DNA of 64,000 nt, taken from positions 372,001-436,000 of the forward strand of contig NZ_BMVM01000005.1 in the NCBI RefSeq assembly GCF_014650715.1, read 5' to 3'. The position numbers were made by a program, and so were the translations under genes. Origin of the DNA: Streptomyces bluensis (lineage in GTDB: Bacteria > Actinomycetota > Actinomycetes > Streptomycetales > Streptomycetaceae). Of this stretch, positions 53,307 to 62,209 are shown piece by piece (positions within the stretch are counted from its first letter, which is position 1; each line of letters opens with the position of its first letter). Under the pieces are notes generated by a model. The model was not told the origin of the DNA. It saw nothing but the letters and a program-made list of their open reading frames with translations, and did not search any database.

Positions 53307-54269
53307 TCACCGCGCCATGCTCAACGACAGCGCGAACCTGGCCTCCCGGTCCGTCCACCAGTGGGTCAACTTCAGCCCGGCGGCGGCGAGTTCACCGCGC
53401 ACTCCGTCCTCGCGGAACTTCGCCGAGACCTCGGTGCGCAGATCCTCCCCGGCCGCGAAGTCCACGGCGAGGTCGACCGCCGGGATCTTCACGGTCTGTG
53501 CCCGCCGCGACCGCAGTCTCATCTCGATCCACTCGTTCTCCGCGTCCCACAGGGCGACGTGGCCGAAGGCGTCGAGGTCGAAGTCCGCGCCGAGCTCGCG
53601 GTTCACGACCGTCAGCACGTTCTTGTTGAACTCGGCGGTCACCCCGGCCGCGTCGTCGTACGCGGCCACGAGCACCGACGCGTCCTTGACCAGGTCCGTG
53701 CCGAGCAGCAGCGCGTCGCCGGGCGACATCAGGGCACGTACGGAGTCAAGAAAGCCGGCGCGTTCGGCGGGCAGCAGATTGCCGACGGTGCCGCCCAGAA
53801 AGGCCACAAGCCGCGGCACGGGCGTGTCCGGCAGCGTGAGCGCGGCGGTGAAGTCGGCGATCAGCGCGTGCACATGGAGGCCGGACCGCTCGGCGATCAG
53901 CGCCTCGCCCGCCTGCCGCAGCGCGCTCTCACTGACGTCGACGGGCACGTATGTGTGCAGGTCCGGCATGGCGTCGAGGAGGTGCCGCGTCTTGTCCGAG
54001 GAGCCGGACCCCAGCTCTACGAGGGTGCGGGCGCCGGTCGCGGCGGCGATCTCCGGTGCGCGGGCCAGCAGGATCTCGCGCTCGGCCCGCGTCGGGTAGT
54101 ACTCGGGCAGTTCGGTGATCTGCTCGAACAGGTCGCTGCCGTGGGCGTCGTAGAACCACTTCGGCGGCAGTGTCCTGGGGGTGTGGGTAAGGCCGCGCAG
54201 GACATCGGAGCGCAGGGCCGCGTCCGTGGCGTCCTCGGGCAGGGTGCGGGTCAGTGGGAACGGGCTCAC
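53307..54269 (-). CDS. egtD: L-histidine N-alpha-methyltransferase
   Basis: 320 residues from GTG overlapping the egtC stop. The family signature PPKWFYDAHGSDLFEQITELPEYYPTR region, SAM-binding VELGSGSSDKTRHLL and FLGGTVGNL are present. It trimethylates histidine to hercynine, the start of ergothioneine synthesis. Last gene of the operon. Confidence 0.93.
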   Translation of the reverse strand: MSPFPLTRTLPEDATDAALRSDVLRGLTHTPRTLPPKWFYDAHGSDLFEQITELPEYYPTRAEREILLARAPEIAAATGARTLVELGSGSSDKTRHLLDAMPDLHTYVPVDVSESALRQAGEALIAERSGLHVHALIADFTAALTLPDTPVPRLVAFLGGTVGNLLPAERAGFLDSVRALMSPGDALLLGTDLVKDASVLVAAYDDAAGVTAEFNKNVLTVVNRELGADFDLDAFGHVALWDAENEWIEMRLRSRRAQTVKIPAVDLAVDFAAGEDLRTEVSAKFREDGVRGELAAAGLKLTHWWTDREARFALSLSMAR

Positions 54270-55141
54270 GCGATGGGCTCCTTGGGTGGTGCGGCTGCCT
54301 TGTCGTCGGATGCCGAGTGGCGACGGGGAACAGGCGTGTCGGTGGTGTCAGAGGAGTCCGCGGTGGGGTCAGTGGTGTGCGTCGCCTTGTCGTCCGGGTC
54401 CTTCAGCGAGGTGAGCAGGACGTCCGTACGGCTCGCCGTGAGCAGCGTGCGGTCGGGTACCTCCTGCCAGTGCGGGTCGTCGTCGTACGGCTCGGACGCG
54501 ACGACCGTGCGGCGGCCGGGCTCGGACAGGTACCAGAGGGTGTCGCCCCAGGCCGTGGCGGCGATCGTGTCGCCGTTGGTGAGCAGCAGACTGAGCCGGG
54601 AACCGGGTGCCGCGCGGGCAACCTCCAGGACGGTGCCGGCGAGCGCCTGCCCCTCCTCGTCCCCGCCACGCAGCCGGTTCAGTACCAGCGCCCAGACGAA
54701 CGCGGAGTCCGAGCGGGCCTCCAGCGACAGCAGCTCCGCCGGGGGCAGGGACCGTACGAGGGACGCGAGGGAGTGCGGCCAGCCGGCGACGGCCCCGTTG
54801 TGGCTGAACAGCCAGGTCCCCGAGGCGAACGGCGCCGCCGCGGCCTCCCCGTCCGCCCCCGGCAGGGTCGCGTCCCGCACGGCGGCCAGCAGCGCGGTGG
54901 TCCGCACGATCCGGGCCAGGTCCGCGAAGTTCTGGTCGCCCCAGATCGGCCCGGCCCGCCGGTAGCGTCCGGGCACCGGGTCGCCCTGCGCGTACCAGCC
55001 GACGCCGAAACCGTCGGCGTTGACCGTCCCGTACCGCTGCCGCCGCGGCGCCCACGACTGCCGGTACAGGCTGTGCGGCGGGTCCACGAGGAGCCCGCCG
55101 AGCGGCTCCTCGGGACCCAGGAACGCCAGGTGGCGGCACAT
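54266..55141 (-). CDS. egtC: Ergothioneine biosynthesis amidohydrolase
   Basis: 291 residues. The class II glutaminase-type N-terminus MCRHLAFLG exposes Cys2 as nucleophile; NADGFGVGWY and SHNGAVAGW follow. It removes glutamate from gamma-glutamyl-hercynylcysteine sulfoxide. The last 45 residues are a Asp/Thr/Pro-rich tail not expected in the 230-250-residue family. Start overlaps the egtB stop by 1 nt. Confidence 0.92.
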   Translation of the reverse strand: MCRHLAFLGPEEPLGGLLVDPPHSLYRQSWAPRRQRYGTVNADGFGVGWYAQGDPVPGRYRRAGPIWGDQNFADLARIVRTTALLAAVRDATLPGADGEAAAAPFASGTWLFSHNGAVAGWPHSLASLVRSLPPAELLSLEARSDSAFVWALVLNRLRGGDEEGQALAGTVLEVARAAPGSRLSLLLTNGDTIAATAWGDTLWYLSEPGRRTVVASEPYDDDPHWQEVPDRTLLTASRTDVLLTSLKDPDDKATHTTDPTADSSDTTDTPVPRRHSASDDKAAAPPKEPIA

Positions 55142-56487
55142 CAGCCGAGCTCCGGGGAGGCGTCCCGCGCCGTGCGGAAACCGGAGAAGATCTGCCGCCG
55201 GATCGGATAGTCCCAGTTGCGGAACGTCCCCCGGCACGCCACCGCGTCCACGGCGAACGAACCACCGCGCAGCACCTTGTACTCGGGGCCGAAGAACACC
55301 TCCGAGTACTCCTTGTACGGGAACGCCGTGAACCCCGGATGGGGCAGGAAGTCGCTCGACGTCCACTCCCACACGTCCCCGATCAGCTGCCGCACCCCGA
55401 GCGGCGACGCGCCCGCCGGATAGCTGCCCGCCGGTGCGGGGCGCAGATGGCGCTGGCCGAGGTTGGCGTGGGCATCCGTGGGGTCGTCGTCGCCCCACGG
55501 ATAGCGTGTCGAGCGGCCGGTGGCCGGGTCGTGGCGGGCCGCCTTCTCCCACTCGGCCTCCGTGGGCAGCCGGCGCCCCGCCCAGCGGGCGTACGCGTCG
55601 GCCTCGTACCAGGACACGTGCAGGACGGGCTCGTCCGGCGGCATGACCTCGGTGACGCCGAAGCGCCGCCGCAGCCACTGCCCGCCGTCGCGACGCCAGA
55701 ACAGGGGCGCCGAGATGCCGTGCGCCTTGATGTGGCTCCAGCCCCGAGGCGCCCACCAGCGCTCGTCGTCGTACCCACCGTCCTCGATGAACGCCTGGTA
55801 GGCGCCGTTCGTCACCGGTGTGGTGTCGATGTGGAACGGCGGGACCAGGCGCCGGTGCGCGGGCCGCTCGTTGTCCAGCGCCCAGGGCTCGGTCGAGGTG
55901 CCCATCATGAACGGGCCGCCGGGCACCAGGACCTCGGAGGGTCCCGTGAACAGCGGCACCGGCTCCGGATCCGGCGCGGTCAGGGCCGCGCCGCCCTTGC
56001 GGAGCTGGTGGGTGATCAGCATCGTCTCGTCGTGCTGCTGCTCGTGCTGGGCGATCATCCCGAACGCGAAACCCGCCTCGGTGAGCCGGGTGCCGTGGAA
56101 CGCGGTGCTCTCCAGCACGTCCAGCGCCCGGCCCCGTACCTCGGCCGCGTACTGACGGGCCTCGGCGGGCGGCAGCAGCGGCAGGGAGGGCCGCTCCGCC
56201 CGCGGGTGCTCGAACGCGTCGTACAGCCCGTCGATCTCGGGCCGCATCGCCTCACGCCCCGCGACGGTCCGCAGCAGCCACAGCTCCTCCTGGTTGCCGA
56301 TGTGCGCCAGGTCCCACACCAGCGGGGACATCAGCGGTGAGTGCTGGGCGGTCAGCTCGGGGTCCTCGACGCAGGAGGTGAGCAGCGCGGTGCGGTCGCG
56401 CGCCGTGGTCAGCGCCTGAAGCGCACGCTCGCGCAGTGTCTCGGGGTCGGTCGTCCCGGTCGTCTCGGTGGTCTCGGGGACGGTCAT
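55141..56487 (-). CDS. egtB: Hercynine oxygenase (sulfoxide synthase)
   Basis: 448 residues. N-terminal DinB-like domain with the iron-binding His in WDLAHIGNQEELW and the HEQQHDET pair, then a formylglycine-generating-enzyme-like C-terminal domain (VPGGPFMMGT, RLPTEAEWEKAAR, DVWEWTSS, LRGGSFA). It joins hercynine to gamma-glutamylcysteine with O2. ATGA overlap with egtA. Confidence 0.94.
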   Translation of the reverse strand: MTVPETTETTGTTDPETLRERALQALTTARDRTALLTSCVEDPELTAQHSPLMSPLVWDLAHIGNQEELWLLRTVAGREAMRPEIDGLYDAFEHPRAERPSLPLLPPAEARQYAAEVRGRALDVLESTAFHGTRLTEAGFAFGMIAQHEQQHDETMLITHQLRKGGAALTAPDPEPVPLFTGPSEVLVPGGPFMMGTSTEPWALDNERPAHRRLVPPFHIDTTPVTNGAYQAFIEDGGYDDERWWAPRGWSHIKAHGISAPLFWRRDGGQWLRRRFGVTEVMPPDEPVLHVSWYEADAYARWAGRRLPTEAEWEKAARHDPATGRSTRYPWGDDDPTDAHANLGQRHLRPAPAGSYPAGASPLGVRQLIGDVWEWTSSDFLPHPGFTAFPYKEYSEVFFGPEYKVLRGGSFAVDAVACRGTFRNWDYPIRRQIFSGFRTARDASPELG

Positions 56488-57764
56488 GTGCGGATGTCCT
56501 TCCCGTGGACGTGGAGCAGGCTGAGCAGATCGTCGGCGGGGCAGCGGCCCCGGGCCACATAGCGGTCGGTGAACGCGGCGACGGCCGCGCACACCTCGGT
56601 GCTCGCCCCCAGCCGGGGCAGCGCCCCGGCGGCCGCCTCGAAGCAGACGACCGCCGCCTCGTGCAGTTCGGGGTCGGCGAGACCCGACCGGGCGGCCGTG
56701 ATCCACAGCGGATTGCACGGAGCGGGCAGCGACCCCGCCCGCTCGGCGAGCGGTTTGACGGTCCGGTAGGCGACCTCCGCCGCCTCCGGGTCCTCGAACA
56801 GGGCGGCCGTCACCGCGAGCGGCACCATCCACCCGTCCTCTCCGGGCTGGGCGTCGATCATGCGCAGTTCGAGGTGACCGCGGGGCCGTACGGGTGGGAA
56901 GAGGGTCGTCAGGTGGTAGTCGAGATCCGCACGACCGGGCGGATCCGCAGCCCGGGTCCAGTCCCGGAAACTCATGTCCTCCGGGACGCCCCAGGGGCCC
57001 TCGTCGGCCCGGACGCACATCACCGGCGCGTCCAGCACATGCCGCGCCCAGGCCGCCCGCGGATCACCGTTCAGCCGGGGAGCGCTGGTCCGGCCGGGGT
57101 CCATCGCCGCCCACAGGGACTGCCGCGTGGAACGCCAGCCGGTGGCGCGGCCACCGGCGACCGGGGAGTGGGCGAACGCCGCCAGCAGGACCGCGCCCAA
57201 CTGGTGCGCCAGCCACCAGCGCCGCCCGTAGCCCAGCGGGCCCGGCTCCTCGTACCCGGCGTCCAGACATATCTGGACGGACGCGGTGGAGCACATCATG
57301 GCCCGGCCCTCGGGCCCGTAGCGGTCGAGGCACTGCTCCATCGCGTCGTAGCGGGGCTCGTGAAGGTAGCGGCGGGGAGGTTTCCAGGGATCGTGGCCGA
57401 AGCCGCTGAGGGCGAGGTCCGCCTCGCGCAGTACGGCGCGGACGGCGGTCAGGTCGGCGGACACGGACCCGATGAGTTCCGTCAGGGAGGTGGCGGGCGC
57501 CGAGCTGAGCTCCAGCTGGCCGCCGGGTTCGACGGTGAGCGCCGAGGAGAGGGGCAGGGTCCGCAGGGCGGCGTAGGCCGCTGAGAGACGTTCGGGTGAG
57601 GCCGGGAGCCGCGGGTCGCGCAGCTCGTGGACGAGCCATTCCAGTTCGACACCGAGGGTGCGGGGCGGCCCGGTCTTGAAGCAGATGCCACGGACCAGCG
57701 CCTCGACCTCGGCCTCGGTGACGACGGGGCGTTGCCCCGCACAGTCACCAGCTGAATCGGACAT
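56484..57764 (-). CDS. egtA: Glutamate-cysteine ligase of ergothioneine pathway
   Basis: 426 residues. GCS2-type ligase motifs GVELEWLV, VEPGGQLELSS and the metal-binding TASVQICLDAGYE are clear. It makes gamma-glutamylcysteine for EgtB. AGGAGG precedes the ATG. First gene of egtABCD; no egtE-like lyase is nearby, so a PLP lyase elsewhere would finish the pathway. Confidence 0.92.
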   Translation of the reverse strand: MSDSAGDCAGQRPVVTEAEVEALVRGICFKTGPPRTLGVELEWLVHELRDPRLPASPERLSAAYAALRTLPLSSALTVEPGGQLELSSAPATSLTELIGSVSADLTAVRAVLREADLALSGFGHDPWKPPRRYLHEPRYDAMEQCLDRYGPEGRAMMCSTASVQICLDAGYEEPGPLGYGRRWWLAHQLGAVLLAAFAHSPVAGGRATGWRSTRQSLWAAMDPGRTSAPRLNGDPRAAWARHVLDAPVMCVRADEGPWGVPEDMSFRDWTRAADPPGRADLDYHLTTLFPPVRPRGHLELRMIDAQPGEDGWMVPLAVTAALFEDPEAAEVAYRTVKPLAERAGSLPAPCNPLWITAARSGLADPELHEAAVVCFEAAAGALPRLGASTEVCAAVAAFTDRYVARGRCPADDLLSLLHVHGKDIRT

Positions 57765-58064
57765 GTCGGATCCTCCTGAGGTTCCACCCTGCCGTCGGTC
57801 CGGTGCCGGAGCGGCCCGGACCGGCCAGGTTCGGTCCCACCCAAGACCCTCACGCCGGTTCGCACAAGGGCGCACATCGTATGTTTCCGTGCCCGAAAAC
57901 CTCTCCTTCAAGGGGCTCGACGACGTGTTTTCGCAGCCTTCACGGCCCGTCCCGGACCAGGAAACTCCGTTGCGGCACAGGACCAGCATCGCTCAGGATT
58001 CCTGCATGAGCACGGCGGGGGAGACGACTGGGGGGACGCTCATGGCGCGCACGGGGGTGGCGCC
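57765..58064. other. egtA / PARG-like divergent promoter region
   Basis: 300 nt with promoters for both directions expected. A 20-codon frame (58006-58068) ends with its stop overlapping the PARG-like ATG and has AGGA upstream; it may be a leader peptide but is not supported by homology. Confidence 0.4.
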
Positions 58065-59006
58065 ATGAGCGCGCGACTGCGCGGCGAGCGAGCCGAAGGG
58101 GCGCGCCGGTGTGGAGAGGTCGAGCGCGCGGAGGCCCGAAGGGCTGAGCACGGTCGGGCTCTCCACACCGGCTGTAGCGCCCCGGAGGCGAGCCGAGCCT
58201 TAAGACGCAGCCTGGCACGGGACACGGAGGAGATCGTCGCCAGGGGCGTGTACCGCACGGCCGGCGGGCGCGAGGTGTCCATCGCCGGGGCCGTCGCGGC
58301 GGCGCGTGCCGGAACGCGGCTGTTCGGCCCGGACCCGGTGGAGACGCCGCGGGTCGCCCCCGCCCCCACGCGGATCGAGGTCACCGGGGAGAGCAGCCTG
58401 GAGGCCGCGCGGCGGCTGGTCCGCGACAGCACCCCGCCGGTCGCCGTGCTGAACTTCGCCTCCGCCCGAAACCCCGGCGGCGGCTTCCTCAACGGCGCGC
58501 AGGCCCAGGAGGAGGCCCTGTGCCGGGCCTCCGCGCTGTACACGTGCGTCCGGGAGGTGCGCGCGTTCTACGACCACCATCGCGCCCACCGTGACCCGTT
58601 CTACACGGACCGTGTCATCCACTCACCGGCCGTACCCGTCTTCCGTGACGACCGGGGACGGCTCCTGGACGAGCCGTACACCGCCGGATTCCTGACCGCC
58701 GCCGCGCCGAACGCGTCGGTCGTACGGCGTACGGCGCCGGAGCGAGCCCCCGAACTGCCGCGGGCCCTCGCCGTCCGCGCCGCACGGGTACTGGAGACGG
58801 CCGCGGCGTGCGGCCACCGCCGGCTGGTGCTGGGGGCGTGGGGCTGCGGGGTGTTCGGGAACGATCCGGGGACGGTGGCCGGGGCGTTCAGGGAACTGCT
58901 GGTCGGAGGGCCTTTCGAGGGCGGCTTCGAGCACGTGGTCTTCGGCGTGCTGGACCGCACACGGGGTGCGGTGGTCCGGGGTGCCTTCGAGCGGGCGTTC
59001 GTTTAA
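58065..59006 (+). CDS. PARG-like protein (TIGR02452 / microbial PARG family)
   Basis: 313 residues. The ADP-ribose-glycohydrolase signature GGGFLNGAQAQEE holds the catalytic Glu pair; the macro-type fold ends with LGAWGCGVFGNDP. It should release ADP-ribose from modified targets. The family usually starts near MSARLR followed directly by an RDTEEIV-like helix; here about 40 Arg/Ala/Glu-rich residues encoded by a palindromic element separate them. Its TAA shares bases with the stop of the convergent gene. Confidence 0.8.
   Translation: MSARLRGERAEGARRCGEVERAEARRAEHGRALHTGCSAPEASRALRRSLARDTEEIVARGVYRTAGGREVSIAGAVAAARAGTRLFGPDPVETPRVAPAPTRIEVTGESSLEAARRLVRDSTPPVAVLNFASARNPGGGFLNGAQAQEEALCRASALYTCVREVRAFYDHHRAHRDPFYTDRVIHSPAVPVFRDDRGRLLDEPYTAGFLTAAAPNASVVRRTAPERAPELPRALAVRAARVLETAAACGHRRLVLGAWGCGVFGNDPGTVAGAFRELLVGGPFEGGFEHVVFGVLDRTRGAVVRGAFERAFV
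58085..58200. repeat. Hairpin element inside the 5' coding region
   Basis: GCCGGTGTGGAGAG (58105-58118) and its exact complement (58159-58172) are flanked by further pairing GGGGCGC/GCGCCCC and GAGCC-type ends; a GCCCGAAGGGC hairpin sits in the loop. Boundaries are approximate. The element keeps the reading frame open. Confidence 0.65.
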
Positions 59007-59449
59007 ACCCACCCGTACCGCTCCCGCAACCTGTGCACCACGGAGTTGAACCGCATCCGGTCCAGCGCGCACGCCTCCCTCCGCATCCCCGACTCATGCA
59101 GCCGCAGCACCCGGTCCACGTCCACCCACGACTCCCGCCCCGACCGGTCCCACGGCCCGCTGCCGATCGGCACCCATTCGCGGTCGCCGTCGCGCCGCTT
59201 GCTGGACAGCTGTACGGCGAGCAGGGTGCCCGAGGGCTCGCGGGCGACCACCAGCACGGGCCGGTCCTTGCCCCGCCCGTCGTTCTCCTCGAACGGCACC
59301 CACGTCCACACGATCTCCCCGGGGTCGGGGTCGCCGTCGTGCGCGGGCGAGTACTCGGTGCGCACGCGGCCCACCCCGCGGGGGTCGGCCTCGGTGGTGG
59401 CGGAGGGGCCGTAGCGGCCGGGGACGTCTTCAGAGGTAAAGGCTGTCAC
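59003..59449 (-). CDS. PemK/MazF-like type II toxin-family protein
   Basis: 148 residues from GTG 59449; an ATG at 59476 is also possible. GEIVWTWVPFEEND, KDRPVLVVARE and LLAVQLSSK follow the PemK beta-barrel pattern, and the C-terminal half (WVDVDRVLRLHESGMR) fits large actinobacterial members. No antitoxin gene is adjacent. The end overlaps the PARG-like stop. Confidence 0.72.
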   Translation of the reverse strand: MTAFTSEDVPGRYGPSATTEADPRGVGRVRTEYSPAHDGDPDPGEIVWTWVPFEENDGRGKDRPVLVVAREPSGTLLAVQLSSKRRDGDREWVPIGSGPWDRSGRESWVDVDRVLRLHESGMRREACALDRMRFNSVVHRLRERYGWV

Positions 59450-59589
59450 GCGGCACACGTTAGGCCTCAGGCTCATCCCGGTACGCGTCGGCCCCCTTAC
59501 GGCTAAAAGCCGGGCCGCGGTGGCCGTGCGGCAGGCGTGGCTGCGGAGGCTCTTGGGCGACTGATCTCGCCCCCGCCGCCCCTACCCGT

Positions 59590-59676
59590 CCCATCTCCAG
59601 GGGCTCCGCCCCTTGGACCCCGCCAAGGGGGCTCCGCCCCCTGGACCCCCGCTCCTCAAACGCCGGAGGGGCTGGA
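59590..59676. terminator. G/C-rich stem-loops and dispersed repeat
   Basis: Repeated GGCTCCGCCCC-type half-sites form several alternative stems, ending with the 22-mer at 59653-59674 that differs in one base from 18994-19015. This fills the gap between the PemK-like promoter and the end of the convergent-side methyltransferase gene. Confidence 0.55.
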
Positions 59677-59757
59677 ATGTGGGGCCCGGCTGAGAGGCGG
59701 CCCGCGAGACGAGGCCCACGTAACGCCGGACCTGGGGCGGGCCGGAGGCAGTCCCGC

Positions 59758-60765
59758 TCAGCTCGTCGAGGGCGCCGCGTCCGCGCGCATCATCACGCAG
59801 TCGAACTCGACCACGCGCCCCGTGGTCTCCTCCCGCGTGACCGGATACATACCGGTGATCCCGAACCCGCCGGCCTCGTACGTGGCGATCGCCTCGCCCA
59901 TCTCCGGGCTGCCCTCGTACAACCGCAGTGCGGCGACCTCCGACTGAAGACCCACGAAGTCCGCGATCCGTTCCCCGGCGCCCGCGAAGACCTCCAGGTC
60001 GTAGCCCTGCGTGTCCATCTTGAGGTAGGGCCGGGGGTCGGCGATGCCTTTCAGGGACTGTTCGATCACCCCGTCCAGCCGCCGGATCTCGATCTCCTCG
60101 GTCTGCGTCTTCGCGAACCGCTTGTAGCGGCCACGGCCGTAGTCGCTCGGCGGCAGCAGCGAGTTCATCGAGTTCCAGCCGGTGTGGATGGACCGCGAGG
60201 TCTCCTCGCGCCCCAGGGCGTAGTGGTGCACCTGCCACTCGGGGTCGTCCCGCGCGGCCCGTTCCAGGCGGGCGAAGGCGTCCGCGGTGGGCTCGAAGGA
60301 GACGATCCGGCCGGTGTAACCGAACCGGCGCAGCCGCTTGGCGTACTGGCCGGCGTTGGCCCCCACGTCGAACACGCAGTTCACCCCGTAGGCGGCCAGC
60401 ATCCCTGCCACGTGCTGCGCGCACAGGTACGCTCCGGCCGCCAGCTGGAACCGGCGCTCGTCCGCCCCCGTGTTCTCCGTCATCAGCAGATGCGCCCCGG
60501 TGTCGCCGAGCGGGACATCGGTCCACTCGCCGGACGGCTCCGGGGCCTTGCGGGCCTTCTTGTCGAGGACCACCCACACGCCCTTGCCCGCGCGGGCCAC
60601 CGAGTACCGGTCGGCGCCCCTGGCCAGCAGGTCCGCGCCCGGCTGCAGCGGGATACGGGTGGGAGCGCCGCGCCGGGAGACCACCGCGGTTCCCGGGCCG
60701 AGATCGGTCACCCGCACACCCAGCCGCGGTATCGCCCTCAGCAGTCTTCGGTACATCGTCTCCAT
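59758..60765 (-). CDS. FkbM-family methyltransferase
   Basis: 335 residues. A 100-residue N-terminal region is followed by the FkbM domain: CVFDVGANAGQYAKRL (SAM site), IVSFEPTADAF, LGREETSRSIHTGWNSMNS and LKMDTQGYDLEVFAGA. It likely O-methylates a sugar or polyol. GAGG lies 8 nt before ATG 60765. The wider frame up to 61062 was rejected. Confidence 0.83.
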   Translation of the reverse strand: METMYRRLLRAIPRLGVRVTDLGPGTAVVSRRGAPTRIPLQPGADLLARGADRYSVARAGKGVWVVLDKKARKAPEPSGEWTDVPLGDTGAHLLMTENTGADERRFQLAAGAYLCAQHVAGMLAAYGVNCVFDVGANAGQYAKRLRRFGYTGRIVSFEPTADAFARLERAARDDPEWQVHHYALGREETSRSIHTGWNSMNSLLPPSDYGRGRYKRFAKTQTEEIEIRRLDGVIEQSLKGIADPRPYLKMDTQGYDLEVFAGAGERIADFVGLQSEVAALRLYEGSPEMGEAIATYEAGGFGITGMYPVTREETTGRVVEFDCVMMRADAAPSTS

Positions 60766-60847
60766 CCGCCCACCCTCGCAGAGATGGCGCGAATCGGAAG
60801 CACGCTTGAGCGATTTCACACCAAGCGTCCCTCGGCGGCCGGGGCGG

Positions 60848-61081
60848 TCAGCGACCGGCCGGGCCGCACGGTTCGCGCACCGCGTCCGGAGCGGCGGGCC
60901 GGCTCCGGGAGACGACGCGCATACCGCGCTCGTCGACGATCCGGACCTGGACCGAGCCGCACCCGCAGCGAATCCACACGGTGTGCCCCGTGGCCGTGGC
61001 GTGCCGGGACACGACCTGGAACGGCTCGGCACGGTCGGGCCAGCCGCAGTGCGGGCAGGCACTGGACGTTGTGCTGGTCAT
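60848..61081 (-). CDS. Small Cys-rich protein, possible zinc ribbon
   Basis: 77 residues. CPHCGW near the N-terminus and CGCG in the middle could make a four-Cys zinc site; the C-terminal third is Arg/Ala/Pro-rich. No function known. GGAG lies 5 nt before the ATG. Divergent from a LysR gene. Confidence 0.6.
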   Translation of the reverse strand: MTSTTSSACPHCGWPDRAEPFQVVSRHATATGHTVWIRCGCGSVQVRIVDERGMRVVSRSRPAAPDAVREPCGPAGR

Positions 61082-61152
61082 GGCGACTCCTCAGTACGGC
61101 GGGAAGGGTTGACCGTCGCGACACAGCCAGGGTGAGCCGAAGCCGTCGTACA

Positions 61153-61175
61153 AGTCCAGGTTGACTTTCTGGACT
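61153..61175. promoter_or_regulatory. Inverted repeat in lysR divergent promoter
   Basis: AGTCCAG and CTGGACT, perfect 7-bp arms with a 9-nt spacer that contains TTGACTT. It is 22 nt upstream of the LysR start and 72 nt from the small Cys-rich gene; a candidate LysR site. Confidence 0.55.
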
Positions 61176-61196
61176 CCACTGTGAACCGTAGCCTTC

Positions 61197-62102
61197 ATGA
61201 TTGACCTGCGCCGACTGCACGTCCTGAGGGCGGTCGCCCACTACGGCACGGTCACCGCGGCCGCCCGCGCCCTGCACTTCACCCCGTCCGCCGCCTCCCA
61301 GCAGATCCGTCAGCTCGCCCGCGACCTGGGCGTCGACCTGCTGGAACCGCAGGGCCGCGGCGTCCGGCTCACCTCGGCGGCACAGAGCCTGCTCGCGCAC
61401 GCGGACGCCATCCAGGCCCGCTGGGAGCAGGCCGAACTGGACCTGCGCGCCGATCACGGGGCCCCGTCCGGCATCCTGCGCACGAGCGGATTCCCCGTCG
61501 CCGTCTCGGTGCTCCTGGCGCCGACGGCGGCCCGCCTGCGCGCCCTGTACCCGCGTCTGTCCGTACGGATCCAGGAGACGGAAGTGCCGAGGAGCTTCGA
61601 CCTGCTCTTCGAGGGGCAGACCGACCTGGCGGTCGTCGAGGCGACCCCGCAGAACCCGCCCCTCGCCGACGCGCGCTTCGACCAACAGCCGCTCCTGGAC
61701 GACCCGTTCGACCTGGTCGTCCCCGCGGACCATCCCCTCGCGGGACACGAGCGCGTCGACCTCTCGGAGGCGGCGCACGAGGACTGGATCGCCCCGGTGC
61801 CCGAGAGCCCCTGCCGCCCCCACGTGATGTCGGCGTGCGGCGGCGCCGGCTTCAGCCCGAACGTCGTGCACCACGCGCTGGACTGGAACGTCTGCGCCCA
61901 CCTCGTCGCCCACCGGCTCGGCGTCGCCCTCATCCCGCGCCTCGCCCAGCTGACCCCTCACCTGCCCATCACCCGCGTCGGCTGCACCGGCAACCCGCAC
62001 CGCAAACTCCTCACCTGCACGAGGGGCGGCGGCGCCCAACGCCCCGCCGTGGCCGCGGCGTTGCAGGAATTGCGTAAGGTGGCTCCCACAGCGGTGGCGT
62101 GA
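61197..62102 (+). CDS. LysR-family regulator
   Basis: 301 residues. The N-terminal helix-turn-helix (LRRLHVLRAVAHYGTVTAAA and TPSAASQQIRQLARD) belongs to the branch starting with MxDLRRL-type sequences often seen beside amino-acid exporters. The effector domain is complete. Divergent from the small Cys-rich gene; target unknown. Confidence 0.85.
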   Translation: MIDLRRLHVLRAVAHYGTVTAAARALHFTPSAASQQIRQLARDLGVDLLEPQGRGVRLTSAAQSLLAHADAIQARWEQAELDLRADHGAPSGILRTSGFPVAVSVLLAPTAARLRALYPRLSVRIQETEVPRSFDLLFEGQTDLAVVEATPQNPPLADARFDQQPLLDDPFDLVVPADHPLAGHERVDLSEAAHEDWIAPVPESPCRPHVMSACGGAGFSPNVVHHALDWNVCAHLVAHRLGVALIPRLAQLTPHLPITRVGCTGNPHRKLLTCTRGGGAQRPAVAAALQELRKVAPTAVA

Positions 62103-62209
62103 AACACCCGGTGAGGGGTGGCTCCCCGCGAACCTGCCCTCTGCCCTGCTGCCGCCCCGACTTCCTCTGCCCGAACGCCCGTCACAGCTTCTGTAAAGAT
62201 GCGTACGTC

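Noticed and set aside
58006..58068. 20-codon frame overlapping the PARG-like start
   Set aside because: Could be a leader peptide, but there is no homology or attenuator evidence.
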